Shown here: positions 14,595 through 23,109 of the stretch, in pieces
Numbering within the stretch: position 1 is the first letter of the stretch
Layout of the letters: each line of letters starts with the position of its first letter
NCBI RefSeq assembly: GCF_024181385.1
Contig: NZ_CP051305.1
Coordinates: 992,001-1,056,000 of the forward strand
DNA length: 64,000 bases
From: Treponema sp. OMZ 798
GTDB lineage: Bacteria > Spirochaetota > Spirochaetia > Treponematales > Treponemataceae
Direction of reading: 5' to 3'
Position numbers and translations under genes: made by a program
Notes under the pieces: generated by a model
The model's input: the letters and a program-made list of their open reading frames with translations, nothing else
Database searches by the model: none
What the model was told of the DNA's origin: nothing

Positions 14595-15260
14595 ATGATT
14601 AATGAAGAAAAATTTAAAACAGAAATTATTAAAGATGCGGAAAAATATGTAGAAAAAGTCTTTAATGAAGATTTCAGCGGTCATGATTTTTTCCATACGA
14701 TGAGAGTATATCGCACGGCAACTTATATTGCTGAAAAAGAAAATGCCGATATTTTTATTGTTCAATTAGCAGCCTTATTGCATGATGTAGATGACAGAAA
14801 ACTTTCACCTAAGACAACTGCAAATAAGGATAGGGCTGTTTTATTTATGAAGTCTAAAAATATAAGCGATGCTTTATGTAAAAGTATTGTTTCTATTATT
14901 GCAGAAGTTTCGTATGCAGGTAAGGATTCCAAGACGCCTTCTTTAATTGAAGGGATGTGTGTTCAAGATGCTGATAGATTAGATGCCCTAGGTGCAATAG
15001 GAATTGCAAGAGCCTTTGCTTACGGAGGAAGCCGTCATAGACAAATGTATAACCCGGTTGTAAAGCCGTGTATGGACATGGGAAAAGAAGAATATCAAAA
15101 TCATGTATCGACTACAATTAATCATTTTTATGAAAAATTATTTTACCTTAAAGACTTGATGAATACAGCTACAGCAAAGAAAATTGCAGAAAAAAGAGAG
15201 TTGTATATGAAAGACTTTGTTTTGGAATTTTTAAATGAATGGGAACTAAAAGATTTATGA
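14595..15260 (+). CDS. HD-domain phosphohydrolase (YedJ-like)
   Basis: 221 residues. The metal-binding HD pattern is complete: HDFFHTMRVYRTA (first His), LAALLHDVDD (the HD pair) and VQDADRLDALGAIGIARAFAYGG (C-terminal Asp). The last segment is typical of the YedJ-type phosphohydrolases that act on nucleotides or other phosphate esters. It lies 18 bases after the DUF2087 gene in a co-oriented run with the histidine phosphatase. Substrate not known. Confidence 0.88.
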   Translation: MINEEKFKTEIIKDAEKYVEKVFNEDFSGHDFFHTMRVYRTATYIAEKENADIFIVQLAALLHDVDDRKLSPKTTANKDRAVLFMKSKNISDALCKSIVSIIAEVSYAGKDSKTPSLIEGMCVQDADRLDALGAIGIARAFAYGGSRHRQMYNPVVKPCMDMGKEEYQNHVSTTINHFYEKLFYLKDLMNTATAKKIAEKRELYMKDFVLEFLNEWELKDL

Positions 15261-15307
15261 TGTTTACACAGACGACTAAATTCGATTAATATTATGAGGG
15301 GGGTAAT

Positions 15308-15883
15308 ATGAAAAAAAAGTTTTTACTTTTAATTTTTTTTATTTTATGTATTGTGAGTGTCTATTCTTATGAGAAAAAATTTATAAATCCATTAAATGGG
15401 AATGTTGTTATATACAAAGGTGATGAGCATCATGGTAATGGAAAATATTACCTTATTGAAGATGACAAAGAAGTATTAATTATTGAAGCTAAATGCTATT
15501 ATGGACCGCAAGTGTACTGGCATGGAAATAATATTATAGAAATATATATTCCATTTGGAAGCCCTTTTAATGGTTCATATATTTATAATTCTAGAACAAA
15601 ATCAATATCGAGTTTTATTGAAAATGTTTTAATGGTGTTTCCTAACGATGATGTTTTAGTTTGCAGCGATGGTTTTGAAAAAATTATTTTTATGAATATA
15701 AATACTCAAAAAATTTTGCAGGAGATAAAGATAGACGGAATAACGGGGGCTTATTTGTCAATTCGTACAGCCTTTGACATAAAATTAAAGACCGACATAA
15801 TAATGATAGGACTTTATTTTGATCCTAAGTCATTGAAAGAATTTAAAACTATAAAATATTATAGCTTTAAAAAAGAATTTTAA
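15308..15883 (+). CDS. Secreted protein of unknown function
   Basis: 191 residues with GAGGGGGG before the ATG. The N-terminus (Lys-rich, then FLLLIFFILCIVSVYSY) is a signal peptide; a Cys at residue 14 might serve as lipid attachment, but the context is not a good lipobox. The mature part looks like an all-beta fold, with repeated strand-turn segments such as YYLIEDDKEVLIIEA and VYWHGNNIIEIYI. No family recognised. Confidence 0.7.
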   Translation: MKKKFLLLIFFILCIVSVYSYEKKFINPLNGNVVIYKGDEHHGNGKYYLIEDDKEVLIIEAKCYYGPQVYWHGNNIIEIYIPFGSPFNGSYIYNSRTKSISSFIENVLMVFPNDDVLVCSDGFEKIIFMNINTQKILQEIKIDGITGAYLSIRTAFDIKLKTDIIMIGLYFDPKSLKEFKTIKYYSFKKEF

Positions 15884-15943
15884 GTTATGGCTAATTTATA
15901 TTGGATCTAATTTTTAAAACTCTTCTGTAAATCGGAGGTTTGA

Positions 15944-16528
15944 ATGCGTGAGTATGTATATATTTGGAATAATCCAAATAAAAATTATATTATTGCTTCC
16001 GGTATTGAATTTAAAGATATTGCAAACATAGATAAAAATTATCTTTTATTATCTCATGAATCTGAAATCGCAGAATATGATTTAAATACTCGATTTGATT
16101 ATATCAGGTCTAATAAAATAGACGGTTTATTAAAAGAAGATATATATAGTTTTGGAAATTTTTCTTGGGTCCCATATACGGGAGAAACATTTCCTATACT
16201 TTCAAAAAAAACTGTTGCGGAGCTGCTTTATTTTAACCATATTACAGAACCATTTGATAAAATCATTTTTGAGGAGCTATTAAATGAATATTTAGCCTTT
16301 GCACATGATGACGGCTGGTTTTTAAAAATGTATTATGATAATTTTCAGTTTATAAATAAAATACTTGAAAAGATAAATAAGAAATTTTCTTGTTACATTA
16401 ACACATCGGAATTCCAAAAAGGACTTTATGCCTATTGGATAGATAAAAACGGTATAGAAACAGAAATTATATCTGATGATATAGATAAAATTTTAAATAA
16501 AAGGAAATGGAAACATAAGGCGATATAA
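15944..16528 (+). CDS. Unknown cytoplasmic protein
   Basis: 194 residues with CGGAGG before the ATG. No signal peptide. Aromatic- and acid-rich, with notable FSWVPYTGETFP and AFAHDDGWFLKMYYDNF stretches. The composition resembles immunity or SUKH-like proteins found in accessory islands, but I cannot support a family. It lies in the co-oriented run of unknown genes before the tRNA-Val gene. Confidence 0.65.
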   Translation: MREYVYIWNNPNKNYIIASGIEFKDIANIDKNYLLLSHESEIAEYDLNTRFDYIRSNKIDGLLKEDIYSFGNFSWVPYTGETFPILSKKTVAELLYFNHITEPFDKIIFEELLNEYLAFAHDDGWFLKMYYDNFQFINKILEKINKKFSCYINTSEFQKGLYAYWIDKNGIETEIISDDIDKILNKRKWKHKAI

Positions 16529-16587
16529 TATATATTATTCACATACCAATAAAATATATTCCAATAAAGGAGTTGAAGATTTTTAAA

Positions 16588-16899
16588 ATGAAAATAGTAT
16601 TTTGTAAAAAAGAAATCGTGATTTTGATAGTCTTTTTATTATGTGTTGCTTTGTTTTTTTTGGGTAAAAAATATGAAAATAATTTTATAAATAATATTTT
16701 AGATATAGCTTTTGAAAAACACAATAAATATTATGGAGATCAACAATTTACAATTGAAAATATGTATGTTTATAAGGAAAAATATGTTATTGTAAGGTTT
16801 ATTTTAAAAGATGCGGACAAAATAATGCAAGAAGAACAAGCTTTCAATTGTTTTGGACAATGGAGAGGTTGTGATATTATTGAAATTACAGATGATTAA
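16588..16899 (+). CDS. Small membrane-anchored protein of unknown function
   Basis: 103 residues from ATG 16588; a TTG at 16573 abuts AAAGGAG with no spacing and is less likely, although the ATG is rather far from it. One N-terminal membrane segment (IVILIVFLLCVALFFLG) is followed by a short soluble domain with two Cys (NCFGQWRGCDI). No family recognised. Last gene of the accessory run. Confidence 0.6.
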   Translation: MKIVFCKKEIVILIVFLLCVALFFLGKKYENNFINNILDIAFEKHNKYYGDQQFTIENMYVYKEKYVIVRFILKDADKIMQEEQAFNCFGQWRGCDIIEITDD

Positions 16900-17042
16900 A
16901 CAGTCAATAATCGGCCTAAAGATACGGAATAACTGATAATCTTTCAAAATTTATGCGACAGTCCATCAAAAAGAGGAAAAGCAGTGAAGTTTTCTTACGG
17001 TTTGAAAAAGTGTAAATCTATACAGGGTATAAACTTACAAAA

Positions 17043-17116
17043 TGGGCAATACTGGAATCGAACCAGTGACCCCAAGCGTGTCATGCTTGTACTCTAACCA
17101 ACTGAGCTAATTGCCC
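17043..17116 (-). tRNA. tRNA-Val (anticodon GAC)
   Basis: On the minus strand GGGCAAT pairs with ATTGCCC as acceptor stem. The D-arm region (TAGCTCAGTTGGTTAGA) and T-loop region (GGTTCGATTCC) are canonical. The anticodon stem is CAAGC/GCTTG with loop ATGACAC, giving anticodon GAC. The discriminator base is A and CCA is not encoded. It marks the boundary between the accessory region and core genes. Confidence 0.95.
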
Positions 17117-17139
17117 TTAAAATTCATTAAGATAGTGAG

Positions 17140-17168
17140 ATAATATATTATTTTTCACTTTACGTCAA
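17140..17168 (-). promoter_or_regulatory. Promoter of tRNA-Val
   Basis: Minus strand: TTGACG (17163-17168) and TATTAT (17140-17145), 17-base spacer, placed shortly upstream of the tRNA. It overlaps the region from which the divergent superoxide reductase gene must be transcribed. Confidence 0.7.
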
Positions 17169-17239
17169 GCCCCTTTTTTGTTATATTATATATGTTGCAG
17201 ATTTTATTCTGTGAATTTATAAATTTTAGGAGTATGACA

Positions 17240-17626
17240 ATGAAGAAAGAAATAAGCTTTTTTTTATGTAAAGAGCAAAAGGGAACCATTATAGGGCTTG
17301 ATTGCTGCCCGGATGCTGAAGTTTCATGCTGTGGAGAAAAACTTTCAGCAGTAAAAATCGGAAGTGTTGATGCTGCAAAAGAAAAGCATGTGCCTGTAAT
17401 CGAAGTAAACGGAAACACCGTAAAAGTTAAAGTAGGCTCTGTTGCACACCCTATGACTGAAGAACACCATATTGCTTGGATATGTCTCAAGACTGAAAAA
17501 GGGCTTCAGTTTAAGGAATTGCCTGTTACCGGTGCTCCCGAAGTTGAATTTGCCCTTACAGCCGATGATAAAGTTATTGAAGCTTACGAATTCTGTAATC
17601 TTCACGGAGTTTGGTCAGGAAAATAA
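17240..17626 (+). CDS. Superoxide reductase, neelaredoxin type
   Basis: 128 residues from ATG 17240 (AGGAG at 17228-17232; an ATG at 17234 is too close). It reduces superoxide to peroxide at a mononuclear iron, protecting an anaerobe from oxygen. Iron ligands are visible: His in EKHVPVIE, the cluster AHPMTEEHHIAW, and Cys and His in FCNLHGVW. The desulforedoxin-type Cys4 centre of desulfoferrodoxins is not present in full, so this is the one-iron form, as in Treponema pallidum. Its own terminator follows. Confidence 0.95.
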   Translation: MKKEISFFLCKEQKGTIIGLDCCPDAEVSCCGEKLSAVKIGSVDAAKEKHVPVIEVNGNTVKVKVGSVAHPMTEEHHIAWICLKTEKGLQFKELPVTGAPEVEFALTADDKVIEAYEFCNLHGVWSGK

Positions 17627-17642
17627 GGTTTAATTTTTTATG

Positions 17643-17677
17643 AGCCTCTAAAAATGAAAGTTTTAGAGGCTTTTTTT
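17643..17677 (+). terminator. Terminator after superoxide reductase
   Basis: Stem AGCCTCTAAAA (17643-17653) with TTTTAGAGGCT (17661-17671), then a T-run to 17677. Confidence 0.9.
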
Positions 17678-17714
17678 GTGCTTGAGTATGTAAGTTTAAT
17701 TTTTGAGGTTGATT

Positions 17715-18734
17715 TTGATTAAAAGAGTATTAGTTACAGGAGGAGCCGGTTTTATAGGTTCCCACATCGTTGCAGATTTATGCGAAAAAGGCTATGAGCC
17801 TGTTATTTTGGATAATTTTTCTAATTCTTCTCCCAAAATAATTCCCGTATTGGAAAAAATATGCTCTAAAAAGTTGGAGCTTGTACAAATTGACATAAAG
17901 GACAAGGAAAAACTCTTTAATTTTTTTAAAGATACCTCTGTCGATGCGGTAATTCATCTTGCCGCTTATAAGGCTGTAGGAGAATCCGTCGAAAAACCCT
18001 TAAAATACTACGAGAACAATATTTCAGGCCTCGTCAATCTTTTATCCGCCATGCAGGAACACAAGGTCAAGAAGTTTATATTCAGCTCTTCGGCCACGGT
18101 TTACGGCGATGCAAAGGTTGTGCCGATCCCCGAAAATTCTCCCATTTCGGCAACAAATCCTTATGGAAGAACCAAACTGATTTCGGAAGAAATTTTACAG
18201 GATACGGCCTTTTCCGATAAGGATTTAAGCATAATTGCCTTGCGTTATTTTAATCCCATAGGTGCCCATAAGAGTGCCGACATAGGGGAGCTTCCTTCAG
18301 GTATTCCGAATAACCTTTTTCCTTATATTGCTCAAGTTGCCTTGGGAAAACTGCCTCATCTAAACGTCTTCGGAAACGATTATGACACCCCTGACGGAAC
18401 CTGTATCCGTGACTACATCCACATTTTGGACCTTGCATCAGGACATACCGCAGCCCTAGAGAAATTAGATTCAGGCTTTAAGGGCTTTGACGTATATAAC
18501 CTTGGAACAGGAATCGGCTATTCTGTTTTGGATATAGTGAACGCCTTTAAAAAAGCTTCCGGTATCGATCTTCCCGTAAAACCGGCTGCACGCCGTGCCG
18601 GAGATGTTCCACGCTCTTGTGCAAATCCCGACAAGGCCCACAAGGAACTCAACTGGAAGGCAAAATACAACCTTGAAGAAATGTGCAAAGACGGCTGGGC
18701 TTGGTATAACAAACACCCCGAAGGCTTTGTGTAG
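17715..18734 (+). CDS. galE: UDP-glucose 4-epimerase
   Basis: 339 residues. It interconverts UDP-glucose and UDP-galactose for envelope glycans. The NAD-binding motif VTGGAGFIGSH is at the N-terminus; the catalytic Ser/Tyr/Lys set is in FSSSATVYG and NPYGRTKLISE; RYFNPIGAH is a family signature. No ATG is available at the N-terminus: GAGG at 17705-17708 points to TTG at 17715, leaving only a few residues before the nucleotide motif. Other TTG codons (17703, 17709) are worse spaced. Full length. Confidence 0.95.
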   Translation: MIKRVLVTGGAGFIGSHIVADLCEKGYEPVILDNFSNSSPKIIPVLEKICSKKLELVQIDIKDKEKLFNFFKDTSVDAVIHLAAYKAVGESVEKPLKYYENNISGLVNLLSAMQEHKVKKFIFSSSATVYGDAKVVPIPENSPISATNPYGRTKLISEEILQDTAFSDKDLSIIALRYFNPIGAHKSADIGELPSGIPNNLFPYIAQVALGKLPHLNVFGNDYDTPDGTCIRDYIHILDLASGHTAALEKLDSGFKGFDVYNLGTGIGYSVLDIVNAFKKASGIDLPVKPAARRAGDVPRSCANPDKAHKELNWKAKYNLEEMCKDGWAWYNKHPEGFV

Positions 18735-18746
18735 CAATCGGCTAAG

Positions 18747-19430
18747 ATGAAAAATAAAAAATCGGCTCCCAATCTGATAGTAATGCTTACAAGAAATGAC
18801 TTTACGGTCAATAATGCTTATGATCTGTTTAGTGAGTGTAAGCATTTGGGCGTTAAATATTGGGGAATAAAAGAAGCTCCTTTGCCTGAATCAGAGATAA
18901 AACGCCTGTTTTCCTTTTTTCATCAGTACGGTAAAAACGCTGTTCTTGAATCGGTTACTTATTCTGAAGAAGAAGGTTTGGAATCTGCAAAAAAAGCGGC
19001 AGCCTGTGATTGTGATATTTTGATCGGGACAAAATATCATGATTCCATAAATGAAATTTGTAAAAAAAATAATATAAGGTATATGCCTTACATCGGAAAG
19101 GTATATAATCGTCCTTCCATATTGGAAGGAACTTCCGATTCTCTTATCGAAGAATCAAATAAATATATTGACAATGGTGTTTATGGGGTAAATTTTCTTG
19201 GATATCGGCACAAAAATACTTCCGATGAGCTTATCAAAAATGTATTACAAAAAGTAAAAACGAATATCTGTGTTGCAGGCAGTATCGATGACTTTCAGAA
19301 ACTTAATGAAGTGATAAAATATTCACCGTGGGGATTTACGATAGGTAATGCTTTTTTTGAGAACAAATTCGGTTCAGGTTTTTCTCAACAGATTGAAAGA
19401 CTGTGTTCCTATCTTGGTAAAGAAGAATAA
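18747..19430 (+). CDS. TIM-barrel-like protein of unknown function
   Basis: 227 residues. The pattern of alternating strands and helices, the internal ILIGTKYHDSI and FLGYRH segments, and a terminal VAGSIDDFQKL...GFTIGNAFF suggest a phosphate-binding TIM barrel in the HisA/ribulose-phosphate-binding style. I cannot name the reaction. The gene starts 12 bases after galE and ends one base before the HAD-VanW gene, so the three are probably one operon. No signal peptide: cytoplasmic. Confidence 0.65.
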   Translation: MKNKKSAPNLIVMLTRNDFTVNNAYDLFSECKHLGVKYWGIKEAPLPESEIKRLFSFFHQYGKNAVLESVTYSEEEGLESAKKAAACDCDILIGTKYHDSINEICKKNNIRYMPYIGKVYNRPSILEGTSDSLIEESNKYIDNGVYGVNFLGYRHKNTSDELIKNVLQKVKTNICVAGSIDDFQKLNEVIKYSPWGFTIGNAFFENKFGSGFSQQIERLCSYLGKEE

Positions 19431-19431
19431 A

Positions 19432-20769
19432 ATGTTAAAGAATTTTTTTCCTCACACATATACAAAAAATGTCTTTTGTATAGATTACGAAAAACTTTTT
19501 CGGTTGGGCTATAAAGCCCTTATATTCGATATTGATAACACCCTTGTCCATCACGGCGGTGATGCGCCCAATGAAGTTAAAACCTTATTTTCTACTTTAA
19601 AAAAAATAGGCTTTAAACTAATTTTGCTTTCGGATAATTCTAAAGAAAGGGTTGAAAAATTTGCGAGGGATATTGGTTGTCCTTATATTTGTGAAGCTTC
19701 TAAACCCGATACTTCTCCTTTTTATAAGGCTTTGGAGATACTTGGGACAAAAAATAACGAAACAATAGTTATCGGAGATCAGATTTTTAAGGATATCTTG
19801 GGTGCAAACAAAAATAACATTCCGAGTATTTTGGTGCAGTTTATAAGGCTAAAATCCGAAAAATGGATTGGATTTACGCGATATGTTGAAAAGCTTATTT
19901 TGTTTTTATATAAATTTGCCGGAAAATATAATAATAGAATTGGGAATATAGAGATCAAAACGGCAAAAAAACGAAGGCTTTTTTGCGAAATAAATCCGTT
20001 TTTTTATAAAATTTCGGTTCTAAAAGAAAGACTCAAACGGCATTTAACGAATTCGCTTTCAAAAACATCCTTTGCGAAGGATAAGTCTATTGATAGGCTT
20101 CCCGTAAGGATATTCCGGTATAGTTCAAGCCTGATTAAACGCGGAAAAGACATTGATCCCGTTTTACAGCAAAATAAGGCCTTGAATATCGATATTTCGG
20201 CAAACAAAATTAACGGATTATTGATAAATCCCGGTGAGGTTTTTTCTTTTTGGCATATACTGGGAAAACCTTCAAAACGAAACGGTTTTAAAGAAGGAAG
20301 AATTATAGTAAACAATAAATTGATTGCCGGAGTAGGGGGCGGGCTTTGCAATCTTGCAAACACAATTCATCAGCTGATTTTACATAGCCCTCTGGATGTC
20401 ATTGAAGTTCATTTTCATTCCGATTCATTAGCACCCGAGGAAGGTGAACATAAAATCTTGAGTTCCGGAACTTCCGTAGATTATAACTACATTGATTTTA
20501 GATGTAAAAATAACACGGAGCAAACTTTTCAATTACTGACTTGGTGCGAAAATGAGCATCTTTTTGCAGAGTTAAGAAGTGTTACGGATATTGCTTATAG
20601 CTATCGGCTTTTAGAGGAAAATCGCCGTTTTGTGAACGAAAACGATAAATATTTTTGCATGTCGGAAATTTATAAGATTACGTGCGAAAAATCTACCGGC
20701 CGAGTTCTAGAAAAGAAGCTGATAAGGAATAACCGGTCCGAAGTTATGTATGATTATTCTTTAATATGA
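19432..20769 (+). CDS. YqeG-type HAD phosphatase fused to a VanW domain
   Basis: 445 residues from ATG 19432. Residues about 1-165 form a HAD IIIA phosphatase like YqeG: motif I FDIDNTLV, motif II LLSDNS, motif III region KP, and VIGDQIFKDILGAN as motif IV. Residues about 200-445 contain a VanW-like domain: NGLLINPGEVFSFWHILGKP, then GGGLCNLANTIHQLIL and HSDSLAPEEGEH. VanW domains occur in vancomycin-resistance clusters and envelope proteins, but their activity is not established. There is no signal peptide or membrane segment, so both parts would be cytoplasmic. The fusion is unusual in my knowledge. Confidence 0.85.
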   Translation: MLKNFFPHTYTKNVFCIDYEKLFRLGYKALIFDIDNTLVHHGGDAPNEVKTLFSTLKKIGFKLILLSDNSKERVEKFARDIGCPYICEASKPDTSPFYKALEILGTKNNETIVIGDQIFKDILGANKNNIPSILVQFIRLKSEKWIGFTRYVEKLILFLYKFAGKYNNRIGNIEIKTAKKRRLFCEINPFFYKISVLKERLKRHLTNSLSKTSFAKDKSIDRLPVRIFRYSSSLIKRGKDIDPVLQQNKALNIDISANKINGLLINPGEVFSFWHILGKPSKRNGFKEGRIIVNNKLIAGVGGGLCNLANTIHQLILHSPLDVIEVHFHSDSLAPEEGEHKILSSGTSVDYNYIDFRCKNNTEQTFQLLTWCENEHLFAELRSVTDIAYSYRLLEENRRFVNENDKYFCMSEIYKITCEKSTGRVLEKKLIRNNRSEVMYDYSLI

Positions 20770-20786
20770 ATTATTTCTCAAGCCTA

Positions 20787-20816
20787 TTGACATTTTATGC
20801 GGTTTTTTGCTATACT
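20787..20816 (+). promoter_or_regulatory. Promoter of the rplU operon
   Basis: TTGACA at 20787-20792 and TATACT at 20811-20816 with an 18-base spacer. It leaves a leader of about 70 bases before rplU. Confidence 0.85.
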
Positions 20817-20893
20817 TCGCTCCTAGTGTTTAAATTTGTTTGGTATAAACCCGTTAATATGCCGGCAAAAGATTTATTTTATGAGGTATAAAG

Positions 20894-21205
20894 ATGTACG
20901 CACTTATTGAGTATAAAGGCAAACAGTATAAGGCTGAAAAGGGAGCAAAGCTCGTTGTTGATAAGCTTTCTGCAGAAATCGGAAGCAAAATCGACATCGA
21001 CACCGTTCTTTTGATCAGCGATGGCGATAAGGTTACTGTAGGAACTCCCTATGTAAGCGGAGCTAAGGTTTCAGCTACAGTAGGCGATTCTTTCCGAGAA
21101 AGAAAGATTATTGTTTACAAGCACAAGGCTAAGAAAAACTACCACAGAACCCAAGGTCATAGACAGGCTCATACCTGCATTACTGTTGACGATATTATCG
21201 GGTAA
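20894..21205 (+). CDS. rplU: 50S ribosomal protein L21
   Basis: 103 residues, the usual length. The opening MYALIEYKGKQYKAEKG and the C-terminal KAKKNYHRTQGHRQ match L21, which binds 23S rRNA. First gene of the rplU-prp-rpmA-obg order conserved in many bacteria. A ribosome binding site (GAGG) precedes the ATG. Confidence 0.98.
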   Translation: MYALIEYKGKQYKAEKGAKLVVDKLSAEIGSKIDIDTVLLISDGDKVTVGTPYVSGAKVSATVGDSFRERKIIVYKHKAKKNYHRTQGHRQAHTCITVDDIIG

Positions 21206-21210
21206 GAAAA

Positions 21211-21600
21211 GTGGTAAAAATTCGGCTTCTTTCAAATGCTGAAAACTGTTTTTCGGCCTTTGAATCATCAGGCCACGCTTTGCGTGGCGGCCATGCAAGC
21301 AGCGCTCATGCTCTGAGCGGCAATGATGAAGGAAAGTCGGAAAAAGGCGGTAACATAGTTTGTGCCGCCGTTACTATTTTGCTTAAAACGGCCGTTTTAA
21401 GTCTGAGCTCGGCGCAAAAAGAGCGTTCAAGCTTAAAGGCCGAGATTAGGGCAGACAATCCGGGCTATCTTTCGGCAAAAGTAACAGCTTTTTCGGACGA
21501 CGATAGACCCGAATTGCAGTATTTACTGAAATTTTTAACAATAGGTTTAATGGCCATTGAGGCAGAATATCCCGATTGTTTGGATTTACAGATAGCTTAA
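21211..21600 (+). CDS. prp: Prp-family ribosomal-processing cysteine protease with an insertion
   Basis: 129 residues starting at GTG 21211. Prp cleaves the N-terminal extension of L27 in Firmicutes. Catalytic His is in SSGHA (His22) and Cys in NIVCAAV (Cys51). In the studied Staphylococcus enzyme the pair is His22/Cys34, so an extra 17 residues or so (RGGHASSAHALSGNDEGK) lie between them here. That DNA (21272-21319) consists of two perfect hairpins. The downstream L27 has no extension to cleave, so the role is unclear. Confidence 0.88.
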   Translation: MVKIRLLSNAENCFSAFESSGHALRGGHASSAHALSGNDEGKSEKGGNIVCAAVTILLKTAVLSLSSAQKERSSLKAEIRADNPGYLSAKVTAFSDDDRPELQYLLKFLTIGLMAIEAEYPDCLDLQIA

Positions 21601-21629
21601 AGATTTGATAATTTTTTTGGAGGATTATT

Positions 21630-21881
21630 ATGGCACGTAAAAAGGGCGGCAGCGGTGCAAAAAACGGAAGAGATTCCAATCCTAAATATTTGGGTGTTAA
21701 GGTTTACGGCGGAGAGGAAGTATCGGCCGGTTCAATTTTGGTTCGCCAGAGAGGTACTTCAATCCATCCGGGTAACAATGTAGGCTGCGGAAAAGACTAT
21801 ACATTATTTGCAAAAACTGACGGTGTAGTTACCTATCATGAAAGAAAGGGTAGAAAACTCGCCTCAATCGAAGCAAAATAA
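21630..21881 (+). CDS. rpmA: 50S ribosomal protein L27
   Basis: 83 residues starting [24 protein letters not shown]. The N-terminus reaches the peptidyl-transferase centre. The start is firm: GGAGG precedes the ATG, and the frame upstream meets TAA at 21609 with no alternative start. There is therefore no Firmicute-type leader (with the FFA cleavage motif) for Prp to remove. Confidence 0.98.
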   Translation: MARKKGGSGAKNGRDSNPKYLGVKVYGGEEVSAGSILVRQRGTSIHPGNNVGCGKDYTLFAKTDGVVTYHERKGRKLASIEAK

Positions 21882-21915
21882 TTTTGCTCTTCGAGCTTAA
21901 AATGTATAAATTTGA

Positions 21916-21940
21916 AAGCCGGTTTTTGCCGGCTTTTTTT
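21916..21940 (+). terminator. Terminator after rpmA
   Basis: Stem AAGCCGG (21916-21922) with CCGGCTT (21929-21935), then Ts to 21940. obg follows 20 bases later and may be reached by read-through or another start. Confidence 0.8.
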
Positions 21941-21960
21941 GTAGGAAAAAAGAATCAATT

Positions 21961-23109
21961 ATGGTAAAATTTGCAGATGAATCTAAGATAAGGGTTTCCT
22001 CAGGAAAGGGCGGCAACGGCTGTATTGCCTTTCGACGGGAAAAATATGTTCCCATGGGAGGACCGTCAGGAGGTGACGGAGGACGGGGCGGAGACCTCAT
22101 CTTTGAAATACGCCGTAACATGCGAACCTTGGTTCATTTAAGGCATAAAAGGGTCTACAAGGCAAAAAACGGCGGAGGCGGCGAAGGCTCTCAGCGTTTC
22201 GGCAAAAAAGGCGATGACTGCATAATTCCTCTTCCTCCTGGCTGCGTTATAAAAGACCCTGAGACGGGAAAAACTATCTTGGACTTCGGAGATGCGGAAG
22301 AAGGCCGATTTGTTTTTCTCAAGGGCGGAAACGGAGGCTGGGGAAACTGTCATTTTAAGACCTCCACGAATCAGGCCCCTAAAACGGCTCTTCCCGGACA
22401 AGAAGGGGAGACACGGGAAATAATCGTCGAGCTTAACATAATAGCCGATATCGGCTTGGTAGGCTTCCCTAATGCCGGTAAATCATCTCTTCTCGATTAT
22501 TTTACAAATGCAAGGCCCAAAATCGCTCCCTATCCCTTTACCACTAAGATTCCGAACCTCGGAGTTTTGCGTGTGGATGAAGAAAGGGATGTTATCATTG
22601 CAGATATACCGGGAATCCTCGAAGGTGCTTCTGAAGGTATTGGGCTCGGTATAAGATTTTTAAAACACATATCCCGCTCGGCGGGGCTCGCCTTTTTAAT
22701 CGACCTTTCAGACGATAACTATCTAAGGGCATACGATATTCTTTGTAAAGAATTGGAAAGCTATTCAAAAGAATTGGCCCAAAAGAAAAGAATAATAATT
22801 GCAACAAAATTGGATTTACCCGATACAAAAGAAAGATTTGCGGAGCTTAAAAATGCAATCCCCGATCAGGAAATTTTGGGTATCTCGCTTTACAATGAAT
22901 GGGGATTGGCTGAGGTAAAAAAAGCCTTTATTCGATTGGCCGATGAAATGCAAAAATCAAAGCCCAAAAAAGAAAGCCTTGACCCATACGAACAAAATCA
23001 GAATTTTATGACGGCGGAACTTGATGATCTTTCTTATGAAGAACAAAGCGATGATGAACACTTCGGAGCAACAGTCAGCCTAAGCCGCAAAAGGAAACCT
23101 AAAAAATGA
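21961..23109 (+). CDS. obgE: GTPase Obg (CgtA)
   Basis: 382 residues. The glycine-rich N-terminal Obg fold (SSGKGGNGCIAFRREKY) is at residues about 12-30, the G1 motif GFPNAGKSSLLD at about 165-176, G3 DIPGILEGA at about 212-220, and G4 TKLD at about 283-286. It acts in 50S assembly and stress control. The acidic C-terminal tail is present. Its stop overlaps the nadD start by 4 bases (ATGA), implying coupled translation. Confidence 0.97.
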   Translation: MVKFADESKIRVSSGKGGNGCIAFRREKYVPMGGPSGGDGGRGGDLIFEIRRNMRTLVHLRHKRVYKAKNGGGGEGSQRFGKKGDDCIIPLPPGCVIKDPETGKTILDFGDAEEGRFVFLKGGNGGWGNCHFKTSTNQAPKTALPGQEGETREIIVELNIIADIGLVGFPNAGKSSLLDYFTNARPKIAPYPFTTKIPNLGVLRVDEERDVIIADIPGILEGASEGIGLGIRFLKHISRSAGLAFLIDLSDDNYLRAYDILCKELESYSKELAQKKRIIIATKLDLPDTKERFAELKNAIPDQEILGISLYNEWGLAEVKKAFIRLADEMQKSKPKKESLDPYEQNQNFMTAELDDLSYEEQSDDEHFGATVSLSRKRKPKK

